Shown: positions 24,282-33,529 of the stretch, one piece after another
How the letters are laid out: each line of letters opens with the position of its first letter
Position numbering within the stretch: the first letter of the stretch is position 1
NCBI GenBank assembly: GCA_019119355.1
Contig: DWXE01000001.1
Span: 1 to 64,000 of the forward strand
Direction of reading: 5' to 3'
DNA from: Candidatus Eisenbergiella merdigallinarum
GTDB taxonomy: Bacteria > Bacillota > Clostridia > Lachnospirales > Lachnospiraceae
Length of the DNA stretch: 64,000 nucleotides
Notes under the pieces: generated by a model
Database searches by the model: none
What the model was told of the DNA's origin: nothing
Seen by the model: the letters and a program-made list of their open reading frames with translations, nothing else
Position numbers and translations under genes: made by a program

Positions 24282-26393
24282 ATGAGCCAGCGGCTTCACG
24301 TCGAAGAGAGCGGCGTTTTTCTGGAATTTGAAGTGACGGACAAAGGGGAGACGCTTTTGCTGCACTGCCAGCGAACCCCTTTTTCGGAAGCGTCCGTGGA
24401 AGAAGGGCAGAAGGAATGGTACCGGCTGGTGGAAATCCAGGCGGCCGGAGAGGATCAGGACGATCATCACGGGGCCAAATATACGGGTACCCTGCCGGGC
24501 AGGCGGCTGGTTTTCCAGGGCCTGGAGGAGGAAAGAAACGAAAGGGGGCGCCGCGTCACGGTGTCCCAGAAGGACGAAGTCACCGGGCTTTTGGTGAGGA
24601 GCGTCCTGCAGTTCGTCGGTGCCACCGGAGTGTTCGAGAGCTGGACGGAGGCGGAAAACCGGGGGGTGGAGGCCGTTGGGCTCACCTACGTTTCCTCCTT
24701 TTGCCTGAACGGCCTGACGAAGGATTCCGGTCTGCCCTGGGACAGGGCCGCGCGGCTGTACGTGCCCTCCAACAGCTGGTACGGGGAGTTTCAGTGGAAT
24801 TGCCATACCCTTCCGCAGCTGGGCATGAAAAAGGCCTTCGACTATTCCACAAAACGCGTTTCGTTTTCTTCCACGGGAACCTGGACTTCCAAGGAGTTCC
24901 TTCCCATGGGCTATGTGGAGGACGCGAAGGCGGGGCAGGGCTGGTATTTTTCCATCGTCCACAACGGCTCCTGGCACTGGGAGGTGGGGGACAGCAGAAA
25001 TCAGATTTACCTGCAGCTCTCCGGGCCGGCTGAGGCGGAAAATCACTGGTTTCGCAGCCTAAAGCCCGGGGAGATCTTTACGACCGTTCCGGCGGCCGTG
25101 GCGCCCGCGGCGAATTTCGAGGAAGCGGTGGAAAGAATGACAGCTTACCGGCGGGCGGTGCGGCGCAGAAACGAAGACGACGAAAAGCTGCCCGTGATCT
25201 TCAACGACTTCATGAACTGCCTGGGAGGGGATCCCACGGCGGAAAAGGAATATCCCCTCATCGATGCGGCGGCCGCCATCGGCTGCGAATATTACACCAT
25301 CGACGCGGGCTGGTACGCCAACGGCTCCTGGTGGTCCCGGGTGGGCGAGTGGGAGCCCGCCGAAAAGCGGTGGCCGGGCGGCATCGGCAGGGTGCTTTCC
25401 TACATCCGGCAAAAGGGCATGGTGCCCGGCCTGTGGCTGGAGCTGGAGGTGATGGGGATTCACTGTCCCATCGCGCAGGAATTGCCGGACGACTGGTTTT
25501 TCATGCGCCACGGGAAGCGTGTCATCGACCACGGCCGCTATCAGCTGGATTACCGCAACCCTCAGGTGAGGGAGTTCGCGGACGGGGTGATCCGCCGTCT
25601 GGTGGAGGAATACGGGGCCGGCTACATCAAGATGGACTATAACATCGACGCGGGAACCGGCACGGAGACCGGAGCGGACAGCGCCGGGGACGGGCTGCTT
25701 TCGCACAACCGGGCCTATCTGGAGTGGCTGGATCACGTCTTTGAAACCTGGCCGGATCTGATCATCGAAAACTGCGGCAGCGGCGGGATGCGCATCACCG
25801 ACGCCCTGCTCTCGAGGCACAGCATTCAGTCCAGCAGCGACCAGACGGACTATCTGGCCTATGCGGCCATCGCGGCCGCGGCCCCCGCGGCGGTGACGCC
25901 GGAGCAAAACGCGGTCTGGTCCTATCCCCTACGGGATGCGGACGCCGAGCAGACGGCCTTCAACATGGTCAACGCCATGCTCATGCGCATCCATCAGAGC
26001 GGCCATCTGGCCAGGCTGTCGGAGGAAAACATCTCCCTGATCCGGGAGGGGATCGCATACTACAAGGAGATCCGCCGCCTGATCAAAGCCTCCGTCCCGT
26101 TCTGGCCCCTGGGGATGCCCGCCTTCGGACAGGGCCGTTTCGCCCTGGGGATGATGAACGGCGAATGCGCTCACCTGGCGCTGTGGAGGACCGAAGATCC
26201 CGGGGAGGCCGTGACGGTGCCCTTAAAGGGATTCGAGGAGCGGTTCGGGCGCAGGATCCGGTATGTGGAAACGGTATATCCCAAAGAATTGCCCTGCGCC
26301 TGGGAGTGGGATGAGCGGAGCCGGAACCTGACCGTCCGGCAGCCGGAAAAGAGCGCCCGGTTGTTTCGGATCGTCTGCGAGCCGCAGCGTTGA
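24282..26393 (+). CDS. GH36 alpha-galactosidase (melibiase clan)
   Basis: The protein has 703 residues, the usual length for clan-D alpha-galactosidases. An N-terminal beta-supersandwich precedes the barrel, where FNDFMNCLGG, YTIDAGWY and GLWLELEVMG are visible. The nucleophile is Asp452 in YIKMDYN, ENCGSGGMR follows, and the acid/base is Asp520 in SSSDQTDY. No signal peptide is found. It should hydrolyse terminal alpha-galactosides in the cytosol and is only distantly related to the GH36 enzyme two genes upstream. Alpha-N-acetylgalactosaminidase activity cannot be excluded. Confidence 0.88.
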   Translation: MSQRLHVEESGVFLEFEVTDKGETLLLHCQRTPFSEASVEEGQKEWYRLVEIQAAGEDQDDHHGAKYTGTLPGRRLVFQGLEEERNERGRRVTVSQKDEVTGLLVRSVLQFVGATGVFESWTEAENRGVEAVGLTYVSSFCLNGLTKDSGLPWDRAARLYVPSNSWYGEFQWNCHTLPQLGMKKAFDYSTKRVSFSSTGTWTSKEFLPMGYVEDAKAGQGWYFSIVHNGSWHWEVGDSRNQIYLQLSGPAEAENHWFRSLKPGEIFTTVPAAVAPAANFEEAVERMTAYRRAVRRRNEDDEKLPVIFNDFMNCLGGDPTAEKEYPLIDAAAAIGCEYYTIDAGWYANGSWWSRVGEWEPAEKRWPGGIGRVLSYIRQKGMVPGLWLELEVMGIHCPIAQELPDDWFFMRHGKRVIDHGRYQLDYRNPQVREFADGVIRRLVEEYGAGYIKMDYNIDAGTGTETGADSAGDGLLSHNRAYLEWLDHVFETWPDLIIENCGSGGMRITDALLSRHSIQSSSDQTDYLAYAAIAAAAPAAVTPEQNAVWSYPLRDADAEQTAFNMVNAMLMRIHQSGHLARLSEENISLIREGIAYYKEIRRLIKASVPFWPLGMPAFGQGRFALGMMNGECAHLALWRTEDPGEAVTVPLKGFEERFGRRIRYVETVYPKELPCAWEWDERSRNLTVRQPEKSARLFRIVCEPQR

Positions 26394-26419
26394 CGCGAGA
26401 GCGTTGGAACGGAGGAAAA

Positions 26420-27895
26420 ATGCCGAACGTGGTTTTGATCACAACCGACCAGCAGCGCTTCGACAGCCTGGGCTGCAACGGGAGTTCCTGGATTCATACC
26501 CCGGCGCTGGACGCCCTGGCGGCCGGCGGGGCCCTGTTCCGGCGGGCGTACTGTTCCAATCCGGTGTGTACGCCCTCCCGGGTTTCCATCATGACCGGCC
26601 AGCTGCCCTCCCGCCACGGTTCCTATAACATCGGCACCGCGGCGGCGGACTGCAGCCGCTTTCTGAGCACTGTTCTGACGGAACGCGGATACCGGACCCA
26701 TCAGCTGGGAAAGGCGCATTTTTATCCCTGGGATGTGGCGTCGCCGGAAACCGCGGTGCCGGACGGGACGGCCCCCTTTCGGGATTTCGCCGGCTTTGAG
26801 ACGGCGGAGCTGACCACGGGCCATACCGACTGGGGCGTTTCCGGCCACTATGAGGCCTGGCTGGCGGAACGCGGCGTCAAAAAGGGACATGGTATGCCGC
26901 AGCTTCAGGTCTGCCGGCTGACGGAAGGGGACGCCTATCAGGCCGGGGACTGGGGAATGCCGGTCTCTTTGCACAGCGGAGCCTGGATCGTGGATCGGAC
27001 GGAGGATTTTTTGAAAAACAGGGATCCTGCCCGCCCTTTTTATCTCAACATCGGCTTTCAGGATCCCCATCACCCCCTGTCCGTGCCGGGGGAGTGGCCC
27101 AAAATCCCGCCGGAAAAAATTCCCCTCCCCAAAGGGGCGGCGGACGAACGGATCGGCCCTCAGAAGGCCCTGCGGGAAGGGACGGTGGAAGAGGACTGGG
27201 GCGGGCCGTTCGGCATGGCGGGAAATCAGGATACGGTCTGGAAGGACGTATCCGCGGAAGCGGTGCGGACGGCCCGCAGCTATTATTATTCCATGGTGGA
27301 ACTGTTCGACAGCCAGCTGGGGCGGCTCGTGGGCCTGCTGAAGGAGTACGGCGTTTTCGACGACACCCTGCTGATCGTCACCAGCGATCACGGGGACATG
27401 CTGTTCGATCACGGGCTTGGCCAAAAGGGGCCCGTGGCCTACGAGGAAGTGCTGAAAGTCCCTCTTCTGATGAGCTGGCCGGGCAAAATCCGGCCCCAGA
27501 CCGTACAGGAGCCGGTTTCTCTGACGGATCTGTACCCCACGATCCTGGACGCGCTGCACATCCCCTGCCCAGGGCCCTGCGACGGGCTGTCTCTGATGCC
27601 GCTTCTCGCCGGAGGCGAATCCGGAAAGGGGCTGTGCCGGCGTGGGGTGATGGCGGAATTCAAGGAGGAAAGGGACGCCGTCCGTTACCGGTGCTTCATC
27701 GCGAAGGACTGGAAGCTGGTGGAATATCAGGGAGCCGGTTTCGGCGAGCTGTATCACCTGAAAGAAGATCCGGGGGAGGAGAGAAACCTCTGGTTCGATC
27801 CGGCGTATCTGCCGGTAAAATATGAACTGCTGCGGCAGATGCTGGAGGAAGCGGATCGACACGCGTTTCTTTCGGACAGGCCGTGCAGATGTTAG
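26420..27895 (+). CDS. Sulfatase (formylglycine-dependent, Cys type)
   Basis: The start at 26420 follows GGAGGAAAAA and gives 491 residues. The N-terminus PNVVLITTDQQRFDSLGC carries metal-binding Asp residues. NPVCTPSR is the CxPxR sulfatase signature, with Cys50 to be converted to formylglycine. HTDWGVSGHYE and SDHGDMLFDHG complete the alkaline-phosphatase-fold metal site. It lacks a signal peptide, so it would desulfate sugars already in the cytosol. In anaerobes Cys-type sulfatases are matured by the radical SAM enzyme anSME, which is not in this window. The presence of a sulfatase implies that some imported glycans are sulfated, as in mucin or sulfated N-glycans. Confidence 0.9.
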   Translation: MPNVVLITTDQQRFDSLGCNGSSWIHTPALDALAAGGALFRRAYCSNPVCTPSRVSIMTGQLPSRHGSYNIGTAAADCSRFLSTVLTERGYRTHQLGKAHFYPWDVASPETAVPDGTAPFRDFAGFETAELTTGHTDWGVSGHYEAWLAERGVKKGHGMPQLQVCRLTEGDAYQAGDWGMPVSLHSGAWIVDRTEDFLKNRDPARPFYLNIGFQDPHHPLSVPGEWPKIPPEKIPLPKGAADERIGPQKALREGTVEEDWGGPFGMAGNQDTVWKDVSAEAVRTARSYYYSMVELFDSQLGRLVGLLKEYGVFDDTLLIVTSDHGDMLFDHGLGQKGPVAYEEVLKVPLLMSWPGKIRPQTVQEPVSLTDLYPTILDALHIPCPGPCDGLSLMPLLAGGESGKGLCRRGVMAEFKEERDAVRYRCFIAKDWKLVEYQGAGFGELYHLKEDPGEERNLWFDPAYLPVKYELLRQMLEEADRHAFLSDRPCRC

Positions 27896-27898
27896 TCC

Positions 27899-27929
27899 GG
27901 CTATATGCGCAGGAGCGTCGCAGATAGCC
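27899..27929 (+). promoter_or_regulatory. Weak intergenic hairpin before the GH13 gene
   Basis: GGCTAT (27899-27904) can pair with ATAGCC (27924-27929), enclosing a 19-base loop. It is short and has no U-tract. An mRNA-processing role is conceivable, but chance pairing is also possible. Confidence 0.2.
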
Positions 27930-27952
27930 CTTGAGACGGAATGGAGATCGCT

Positions 27953-29383
27953 ATGAAAAATAAAATCATGTTGATTACATATGCCGACAGCTTCGGCAAA
28001 AATCTGAAGGAATTGAAAAAAGTGCTGGACGAACACTTTTCCAGGGAAATCGGATCGATCCACATCCTACCCTTTTTCCCCAGTTCCGGGGACCGGGGAT
28101 TCGCCCCGCTGACGTATGAAAAGGTGGATCCGGCATTCGGCGACTGGGAGGACGTCCGGGCGCTGGCGGAAGACCATGAGCTCATGTTCGACTTCATGAT
28201 CAACCATCTGTCCCGGCAGTCGGAACAGTTTCAGGATTTCATCCGGCGACATGACGAATCCCCCTATAAGGATATGTTCATCCGGTTTCAGGATTTCTGG
28301 CCCGGCGGCGCGCCCACGCAGGAACAGGTGGATCTGCTCAACAAGCGCAAAAACTGCGCGCCCTGCGAACGGATCGTTTTCGCGGACGGAACGCAGGAGG
28401 ACATCTGGTGTACCTTCAGCGAAGAGCAGATGGACCTGAACATGGAAAGCCCCGTCACCTGGGAATTCGTGGAGCGTTCCCTGCGCTGGCTGATGGATCA
28501 CGGCGCTTCCATGGTGCGTCTGGACGCCTTCGCCTTCGCCACGAAAAAGCTGGGAACCTCCTGCTTCTTCGTGGAGCCGGAAATGTGGCAGTGCATGAAG
28601 AGGGTGGCGGATGTGCTGGCGGAGCGCGACGTGCCCATGCTGCCGGAAATCCACGACCATTATAAAATTCAGCTCAAAATCGCCGAAAAAGGCTATCCGG
28701 TTTACGATTTCGCCCTGCCGGTGCTGGTGCTGCACACCCTCTATACCGGAAACTGCAGGCGGCTGAAAGACTGGTTTTCCATCTGCCCGAAGGATCAGTA
28801 CACCACCCTGGACACCCACGACGGCATCGGCACGGTGGACGTGGAGGATCTGCTGACGGAAGAGGAGCTGCAAAACGTCATCGACCGGACCGAAGGCTAC
28901 GGGGCCAACTTCAAGATGGACTATTCCGCAAAGGCCAAGGATAAGCCCGTGGTTTATCAGATCAACTGCACCTACTACTCAGCCCTGGGCGAAGACGACG
29001 ACGCCTACCTGTTGGCCCGGGCCATCCAGTTCTTCGCGCCCGGCGTGCCCCAGGTGTATTATATGGGCCTGCTGGCCGGAGAAAACGATTACGAGCTGAT
29101 GCGGCGGACGGATTTCCCCAGAAACATCAGCCGACACAATTACACCGTGGAGGAGATCGAAGAGGCGGCGAAAAAGCCGGTTGTGCAAAAGCTCTGCAGG
29201 CTGATGCGCATCCGCAACGAATATCCCGCTTTCGACGGAGAGGCGCAGGTATCCGATCTGCCCGACGACGTGCTGGAGATCGTGCGCGAGAGCAACGGCT
29301 GCAGGGCGGTGCTCCATGCGGATCTGAAGACGAAGGCGTTCCGGATCGTATGCGCGGACAGCGCCTTCGACTATGAATCCTGA
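27953..29383 (+). CDS. GH13_18-type sucrose/glucoside phosphorylase-like enzyme
   Basis: From the ATG at 27953 (GGAG seven bases upstream) the protein has 476 residues. The start at 27941 is an alternative with a poorer site. HILPFFPSSGDRGFAP is typical of the sucrose phosphorylase subfamily. The catalytic triad is Asp191 (VRLDAFAFA), Glu232 (LPEIHDHY) and Asp290 (LDTHDGIGT); YDFALPVLVLHTL also matches this group. The enzyme would phosphorolyse an alpha-glucoside (sucrose, sucrose phosphate, glucosylglycerol or glucosylglycerate) to glucose-1-phosphate. The length fits sucrose or glucosylglycerol phosphorylases better than the longer glucosylglycerate enzymes. The actual acceptor is not established. 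Confidence 0.8.
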   Translation: MKNKIMLITYADSFGKNLKELKKVLDEHFSREIGSIHILPFFPSSGDRGFAPLTYEKVDPAFGDWEDVRALAEDHELMFDFMINHLSRQSEQFQDFIRRHDESPYKDMFIRFQDFWPGGAPTQEQVDLLNKRKNCAPCERIVFADGTQEDIWCTFSEEQMDLNMESPVTWEFVERSLRWLMDHGASMVRLDAFAFATKKLGTSCFFVEPEMWQCMKRVADVLAERDVPMLPEIHDHYKIQLKIAEKGYPVYDFALPVLVLHTLYTGNCRRLKDWFSICPKDQYTTLDTHDGIGTVDVEDLLTEEELQNVIDRTEGYGANFKMDYSAKAKDKPVVYQINCTYYSALGEDDDAYLLARAIQFFAPGVPQVYYMGLLAGENDYELMRRTDFPRNISRHNYTVEEIEEAAKKPVVQKLCRLMRIRNEYPAFDGEAQVSDLPDDVLEIVRESNGCRAVLHADLKTKAFRIVCADSAFDYES

Positions 29384-29398
29384 TCGAAAGGACATTGT

Positions 29399-30190
29399 AT
29401 GAACAGGGAATATATCCTCGAAGGGGGAGGGCTGGAGCAGCTGGCCCTGGCCTGGCGGCTGCGCCGGGCGGGGGCGGATGTGCTCCTTCTGGTGCCGGAG
29501 ACGTTTCTGGGCCGGGAAATCTGCGCTCCGGGGCGCTATCTTCTGGAAGGGGAGGATCTTGCGCAGGAAGGGGACTGCGATTCCGAAAACTGCGGGGAAT
29601 GCGGGTTTATGGAGCGAAAGCTGTGGGAGGAATGGATGGTTCCGGAGGTCTGGGACCGCCCCGGCCAGCTCCACCCGGACCGGCTGAAGCGCCGTCTGGA
29701 AGACTGGTGCGAAGAAAACGGCATCCGGTATTATTATCAGATAAAGGTCCTGTCCTCCCGCCGGGAAAAGGCGGGGCGGCTGAGGGTGGAGTGCTGCGCC
29801 AAATGCGGCCGGCCGTTCTTTTTCGGGGATGTTTTCGTGCCCGCAGGTCCGGATGAGGAAGAGCGCAATACGGTGGCCCTGTGCATGAGCCGGAAGACCA
29901 GGGAGGGCGTGCAGGCCGAAATCGTCTACGTACCGCAGCCGGAAGGCGGGAACTGCTTTTGCCACAGATCCCGGACCGCCATGGATGCCTTTGAAATGCG
30001 CAGGCAGGAAGATCCTTCCCTGCTGCCGGGGCGCTTTCCTCTGGACGGCTTCGACCGGTCTTTTCCGGTGCGGGGGTATGTGCAAAAAGGGCTGGCGGCC
30101 TTCGAAGAGCAAAAGGACGCAGAATGGCGGGACGCAAAGGAGCAGGAGAGCCCTGTCAGCTGGAGGAGCAAAACCGGGCCGCCGGGGTGA
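29399..30190 (+). CDS. N-terminal part of a split FAD-dependent oxidoreductase (probable frameshift)
   Basis: This 263-residue frame starts with YILEGGGLEQLALAWRLRRA, a degenerate Rossmann/FAD-binding opening, and includes Cys-rich patches (CDSENCGEC and CCAKCG). It continues sensibly to about FEEQKDAEWRDAKEQESP, then turns into WRSKTGPPG and stops. The next frame, overlapping by 67 bases, continues with LEEQNRAAGVTV, the usual sequence that follows in PF12831-type FAD oxidoreductases. A one-base loss near 30150-30170 would explain the split. Read as one gene, 29399-31782 would encode about 794 residues. It is either a pseudogene or a sequence error. Confidence 0.6.
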   Translation: MNREYILEGGGLEQLALAWRLRRAGADVLLLVPETFLGREICAPGRYLLEGEDLAQEGDCDSENCGECGFMERKLWEEWMVPEVWDRPGQLHPDRLKRRLEDWCEENGIRYYYQIKVLSSRREKAGRLRVECCAKCGRPFFFGDVFVPAGPDEEERNTVALCMSRKTREGVQAEIVYVPQPEGGNCFCHRSRTAMDAFEMRRQEDPSLLPGRFPLDGFDRSFPVRGYVQKGLAAFEEQKDAEWRDAKEQESPVSWRSKTGPPG

Positions 30191-31782
30191 CGGTTTATAA
30201 AAACGCCATGGTATACGGGGTGAAAACCGGAGCGGACGGCGGCGTCTGCGGCGTGCTGGCGCGGACAAAACGGGGGCTCCTGCGGGCAGAAGCCCCCTGC
30301 GTCATCGACGCTACGGGGGACGGGGATCTGGCAGTCATGGCCGGGGCGGAGTACGCCTACGGCTCGGATCGGGACTACGTGACTTACTGGGCTTCCCTGG
30401 CGCAGTACCGGACGCCGGATTCCTACCGGAATAATTTTTCCTCCACCGTGGTGCTGGACGACCTGCAGAGCTTTACGGACTTCATCCGCCTGGGACGGCG
30501 TCGGGGCGAGGACACCCATGACCACGGCGTCTACGTGGCCATGCGGGAATCCCGGCACATCCGCGGGAAAAAGACCGTGGACCTGAAGGATGTAGCGGGC
30601 TTTCGCAGCTGGGAGGACGGGATCTATACCTGTTATTCCAACTACGATCCCAAGGGAAAGCTCTCCGCGGACATGGTGTACGCGGGGGTGCTGCCGCCCC
30701 AGAACTGCGTCCAGATTCCGCTGGGGGCCTGTCTGCCGGTGAACGAAAAAGGCGAAAGGATCTTCGGCCTCATCGTGGCCGGAAAGGCCGTTTCCTGCAC
30801 CAGAGGGGCCTTCCCGGGGATCCGGATGCAGGCGGATCTGATGCATCAGGGGGCCGTGCTGGGCCTGCTGGCCGCAAAGGCGGCGAAGGCCGGACTGCGG
30901 GTGGACGATCTGTCCCCCCGGGATTACAGGGAATGGATCCGGAAAGCCACCGGGGATCCCCTGGAACTGCCGGAGCAGAAGGCGGATTTAAAAGAGGCGG
31001 CGAAGGACGTCCTCCATCTGAGAACCCACTGGATCGATATGGCCTTCGACGGGGTGGAAACCGAAGAGAGCGGCAGCCTGGCCCTGATGTGCGCGCCGTC
31101 CGAAGAAGCCCTGCCCGTTTTGACGGAGAGCTACCGGGCGCTCTGGGGACGGGAAGATGCGGAAGCGAAGGAAACGCGGGCGGCCCTGGCCGCATATCTG
31201 CTCTGGCACGGCAGCGATCTGGGGACGGAGGCGCTGCTGGATGCCATGGAAAGGGAGCTGTCCGCCTGCGAAGGACTTCCGAAGCGGCAGGGCCCCACCA
31301 CCTGCGCCCAGCTTTTGCCGGATCACGGGGTGATGGCGGAATTCACCTACCGGCTCAACGTCCTGGCCTGGTCGAAAAAGAGGGAAATCCTGCCGCTGTT
31401 CGGGGAAGTGCTGGAACGGATCCTGCGGGAGGACCGGGATTACCGGGACATCCGGAAGGGGATTTATCATTACGTGGAGGCTTTCGCCTATGCGGCGGAG
31501 CGCACCGGTTTCGCGGAATTTTCGCCATGGCTTTCGCAGCTGGAAAAGCTGCCCGAGCTCGAGACCGCCTGGAAGCGCCCGCTGGACAGCGATATCCTGA
31601 CGGAGCGGCTTTTGATCCTGCGGCTGATCCTTCGCAGAGCCCTTGCGCGGATCGCGCCGCGGGAGGGAATGCCCCTGCTGGAGGAAGCCGTATTCTGCCG
31701 GAACCGGACCATCGCGCTGTCGGCCCGAAAGGAGCTGGAACGGATCCGGCGGGGCGGGACGGCGTTCGAAAAGGAGTGGTGA
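30124..31782 (+). CDS. C-terminal part of a split FAD-dependent oxidoreductase
   Basis: The 552-residue frame contains LEEQNRAAGVTVYKN and PCVIDATGDGDLAVMAGAEY, the second conserved block of FAD-dependent oxidoreductases found in many glycan loci. It also has RESRHIRGKKTV and a C-terminal helical repeat-like region. The FAD ADP-binding Rossmann motif lies in the preceding frame, so this product alone should not bind FAD normally. Its codon use matches its neighbours, pointing to recent damage rather than old decay. The ATG at 30124 is the first in this frame but lacks a good ribosome binding site, which supports the frameshift view. The substrate is unknown. Confidence 0.6.
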   Translation: MAGRKGAGEPCQLEEQNRAAGVTVYKNAMVYGVKTGADGGVCGVLARTKRGLLRAEAPCVIDATGDGDLAVMAGAEYAYGSDRDYVTYWASLAQYRTPDSYRNNFSSTVVLDDLQSFTDFIRLGRRRGEDTHDHGVYVAMRESRHIRGKKTVDLKDVAGFRSWEDGIYTCYSNYDPKGKLSADMVYAGVLPPQNCVQIPLGACLPVNEKGERIFGLIVAGKAVSCTRGAFPGIRMQADLMHQGAVLGLLAAKAAKAGLRVDDLSPRDYREWIRKATGDPLELPEQKADLKEAAKDVLHLRTHWIDMAFDGVETEESGSLALMCAPSEEALPVLTESYRALWGREDAEAKETRAALAAYLLWHGSDLGTEALLDAMERELSACEGLPKRQGPTTCAQLLPDHGVMAEFTYRLNVLAWSKKREILPLFGEVLERILREDRDYRDIRKGIYHYVEAFAYAAERTGFAEFSPWLSQLEKLPELETAWKRPLDSDILTERLLILRLILRRALARIAPREGMPLLEEAVFCRNRTIALSARKELERIRRGGTAFEKEW

Positions 31783-31789
31783 GAAGAGG

Positions 31790-33529
31790 ATGGGGGAGAA
31801 AAAAGAGAAGGTATTTCTGAGGACCATGCGCTTTATCGCGCCATATCGGCGTCTGTTTTGCGCCCGGATCGCCCTGACCGTTTTAAACGCCGCCATGGGA
31901 CTGGTGGCCAGCTACGGCAGTTCCCTGGTGATCCGGGCCGCGCAGGAGGGAAGCGCGGCCTGGCTGTGGAGAGGGACGGCCGTGCTGGCTTTCAGCCTGA
32001 CGGTGGAGGCCGTCTCCGTGATCTCCGGGGCCTTTCTGATGTCCCGGGTCAGCTTCGGCAGCCTTAAGGATATTCGAAACCGGATCGTATCCGGGATGAT
32101 GAAAGCCCCGGTTTCGCTCTTTACATCGGGCCATACCGGGGACATTTCCTCCCGGATGACCAACGACGTATCCGTCCTGCAGCAGTTTATCAGCGGCAAG
32201 CTTACGGTTTATCTGTACTATCCGGTCAGGTTTCTGGCGGCGATCTGCTTTATGGTCCCCATTTCCATAAAGCTGACTGCGGCCTGCTGCGCGGCCATCC
32301 CGTTTTCCGTTTATTTTTCCCGCTTCCTGCTGGCGGGGATTGAAAGGCGGGCGGCAAGCCTGCAGCAGGGGCTGGGAGAAGTCAACGTGGAAATTCAGGA
32401 GGCCATGGCGGGAGCGCTGGTGACGAAGGCGTTCGGCGGACAGGAGCAGCGGGAAAAGCGGTTTCTGGAGAAAAACCGGAAGGCCTTTGAAGACAGCCAA
32501 AAACTCACGGGTCTGCACGCCTGGATGGGCGCCATAGGAGAAGTGACCCGGGCGATTCCGGCGGTGACCTGTATCCTATACGGAGCCAGACTCTGCTTTG
32601 TCGGGGAAGTGGAATTTTACCAGTTTTCCTTCTTCCTGTTCGCATTGAGCTTTCTGGTGGAACCGGTGGCGAAGATTCCGGACATGCTGGAAGCCTGGAA
32701 AAAGACGAGAGGGGCGGCGGCCCGCATTCTGGAGCTGCTGGATGAGCCGCGCGAGCCGGAAGGGGAGGAAACGGAGGAAATCGGGGGAGCGCTCCCCGTT
32801 TCCGTGCGGGATCTTTTCTTCGCCTATGAGGATGGGACTGAGGTCCTGAAGGGGATTTCCATGGAAGGGGAGAAAAACGGGATGACGGCCATCGTGGGGG
32901 AGAGCGGCTGCGGAAAAACGACCCTTTTGTGGCTGCTGGCCGGATTTTTCGGGGAGTATAAAGGCAGTGTCAAACTGTTCGGACAGGAGCTGAAAGAATG
33001 GAAGCTGTCTTCTCTGCGCAGCCGCATCGGTTTCGTCTTCCAGGATCCCTTCCTCTTTCCGGGAACCGTTCTGGAAAACATCGCTGCGGGCAGGCCGGAA
33101 GCCACACGGGAAGAGGTGGAGGAGGCGGCCAGAAGGGCCAACGCCCATGAGTTTATCCTGTCTCTGGAAAACGGCTATGAAACCCGGGTGGGGGAGCGGG
33201 GAAGCAGGCTTTCTGGGGGACAGCGGCAGCGGATCACCATCGCCCGGGCCTTTTTAAAGGATGCGCCCCTTTTGCTCATGGACGAACCCACCTCGGCGCT
33301 GGATGTCTCTGCCGAACAGCAGGTGCAGCAGGCGCTGGAGCGACTGATGGACGGGAAGACCGTCTTCGTAGTGGCGCACCGGATGAGCACCATCCTGTGC
33401 GCGGATCAGATCCTGGTTCTGAAGGACGGCAAAATCCTGGACCGGGGAAGGCACCAGGAGCTGCTGGAACGCTGTAACTGGTATCGTCGGCTATATGAGA
33501 AGGAGCTTGCAGGAAGGGGGAGCGAATGA
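31790..33529 (+). CDS. ABC transporter, fused permease/ATPase (half-exporter 1)
   Basis: The start at 31790, after AGAAGAGG, gives 579 residues. The first 300 residues form a six-helix exporter-type membrane domain. The nucleotide-binding domain has Walker A GESGCGKTT, Q-loop FVFQDPFLFP, signature LSGGQRQR, Walker B LLLMDEPTSALD and H-loop VAHRMST, all intact. It overlaps the next half-transporter by ATGA, so the two probably form a heterodimeric exporter. It lies immediately behind the glycan operon; the cargo (peptide, lipid or glycan-related compound) is not predictable. Confidence 0.9.
   Translation: MGEKKEKVFLRTMRFIAPYRRLFCARIALTVLNAAMGLVASYGSSLVIRAAQEGSAAWLWRGTAVLAFSLTVEAVSVISGAFLMSRVSFGSLKDIRNRIVSGMMKAPVSLFTSGHTGDISSRMTNDVSVLQQFISGKLTVYLYYPVRFLAAICFMVPISIKLTAACCAAIPFSVYFSRFLLAGIERRAASLQQGLGEVNVEIQEAMAGALVTKAFGGQEQREKRFLEKNRKAFEDSQKLTGLHAWMGAIGEVTRAIPAVTCILYGARLCFVGEVEFYQFSFFLFALSFLVEPVAKIPDMLEAWKKTRGAAARILELLDEPREPEGEETEEIGGALPVSVRDLFFAYEDGTEVLKGISMEGEKNGMTAIVGESGCGKTTLLWLLAGFFGEYKGSVKLFGQELKEWKLSSLRSRIGFVFQDPFLFPGTVLENIAAGRPEATREEVEEAARRANAHEFILSLENGYETRVGERGSRLSGGQRQRITIARAFLKDAPLLLMDEPTSALDVSAEQQVQQALERLMDGKTVFVVAHRMSTILCADQILVLKDGKILDRGRHQELLERCNWYRRLYEKELAGRGSE

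Noticed and set aside
30080-30190. Programmed -1 ribosomal frameshift joining the FAD oxidoreductase halves
   Set aside because: No X-XXY-YYZ slippery heptamer is in the correct phase in the overlap; CAAAAAGG at 30083-30090 is in the wrong register. A simple indel explains it better.
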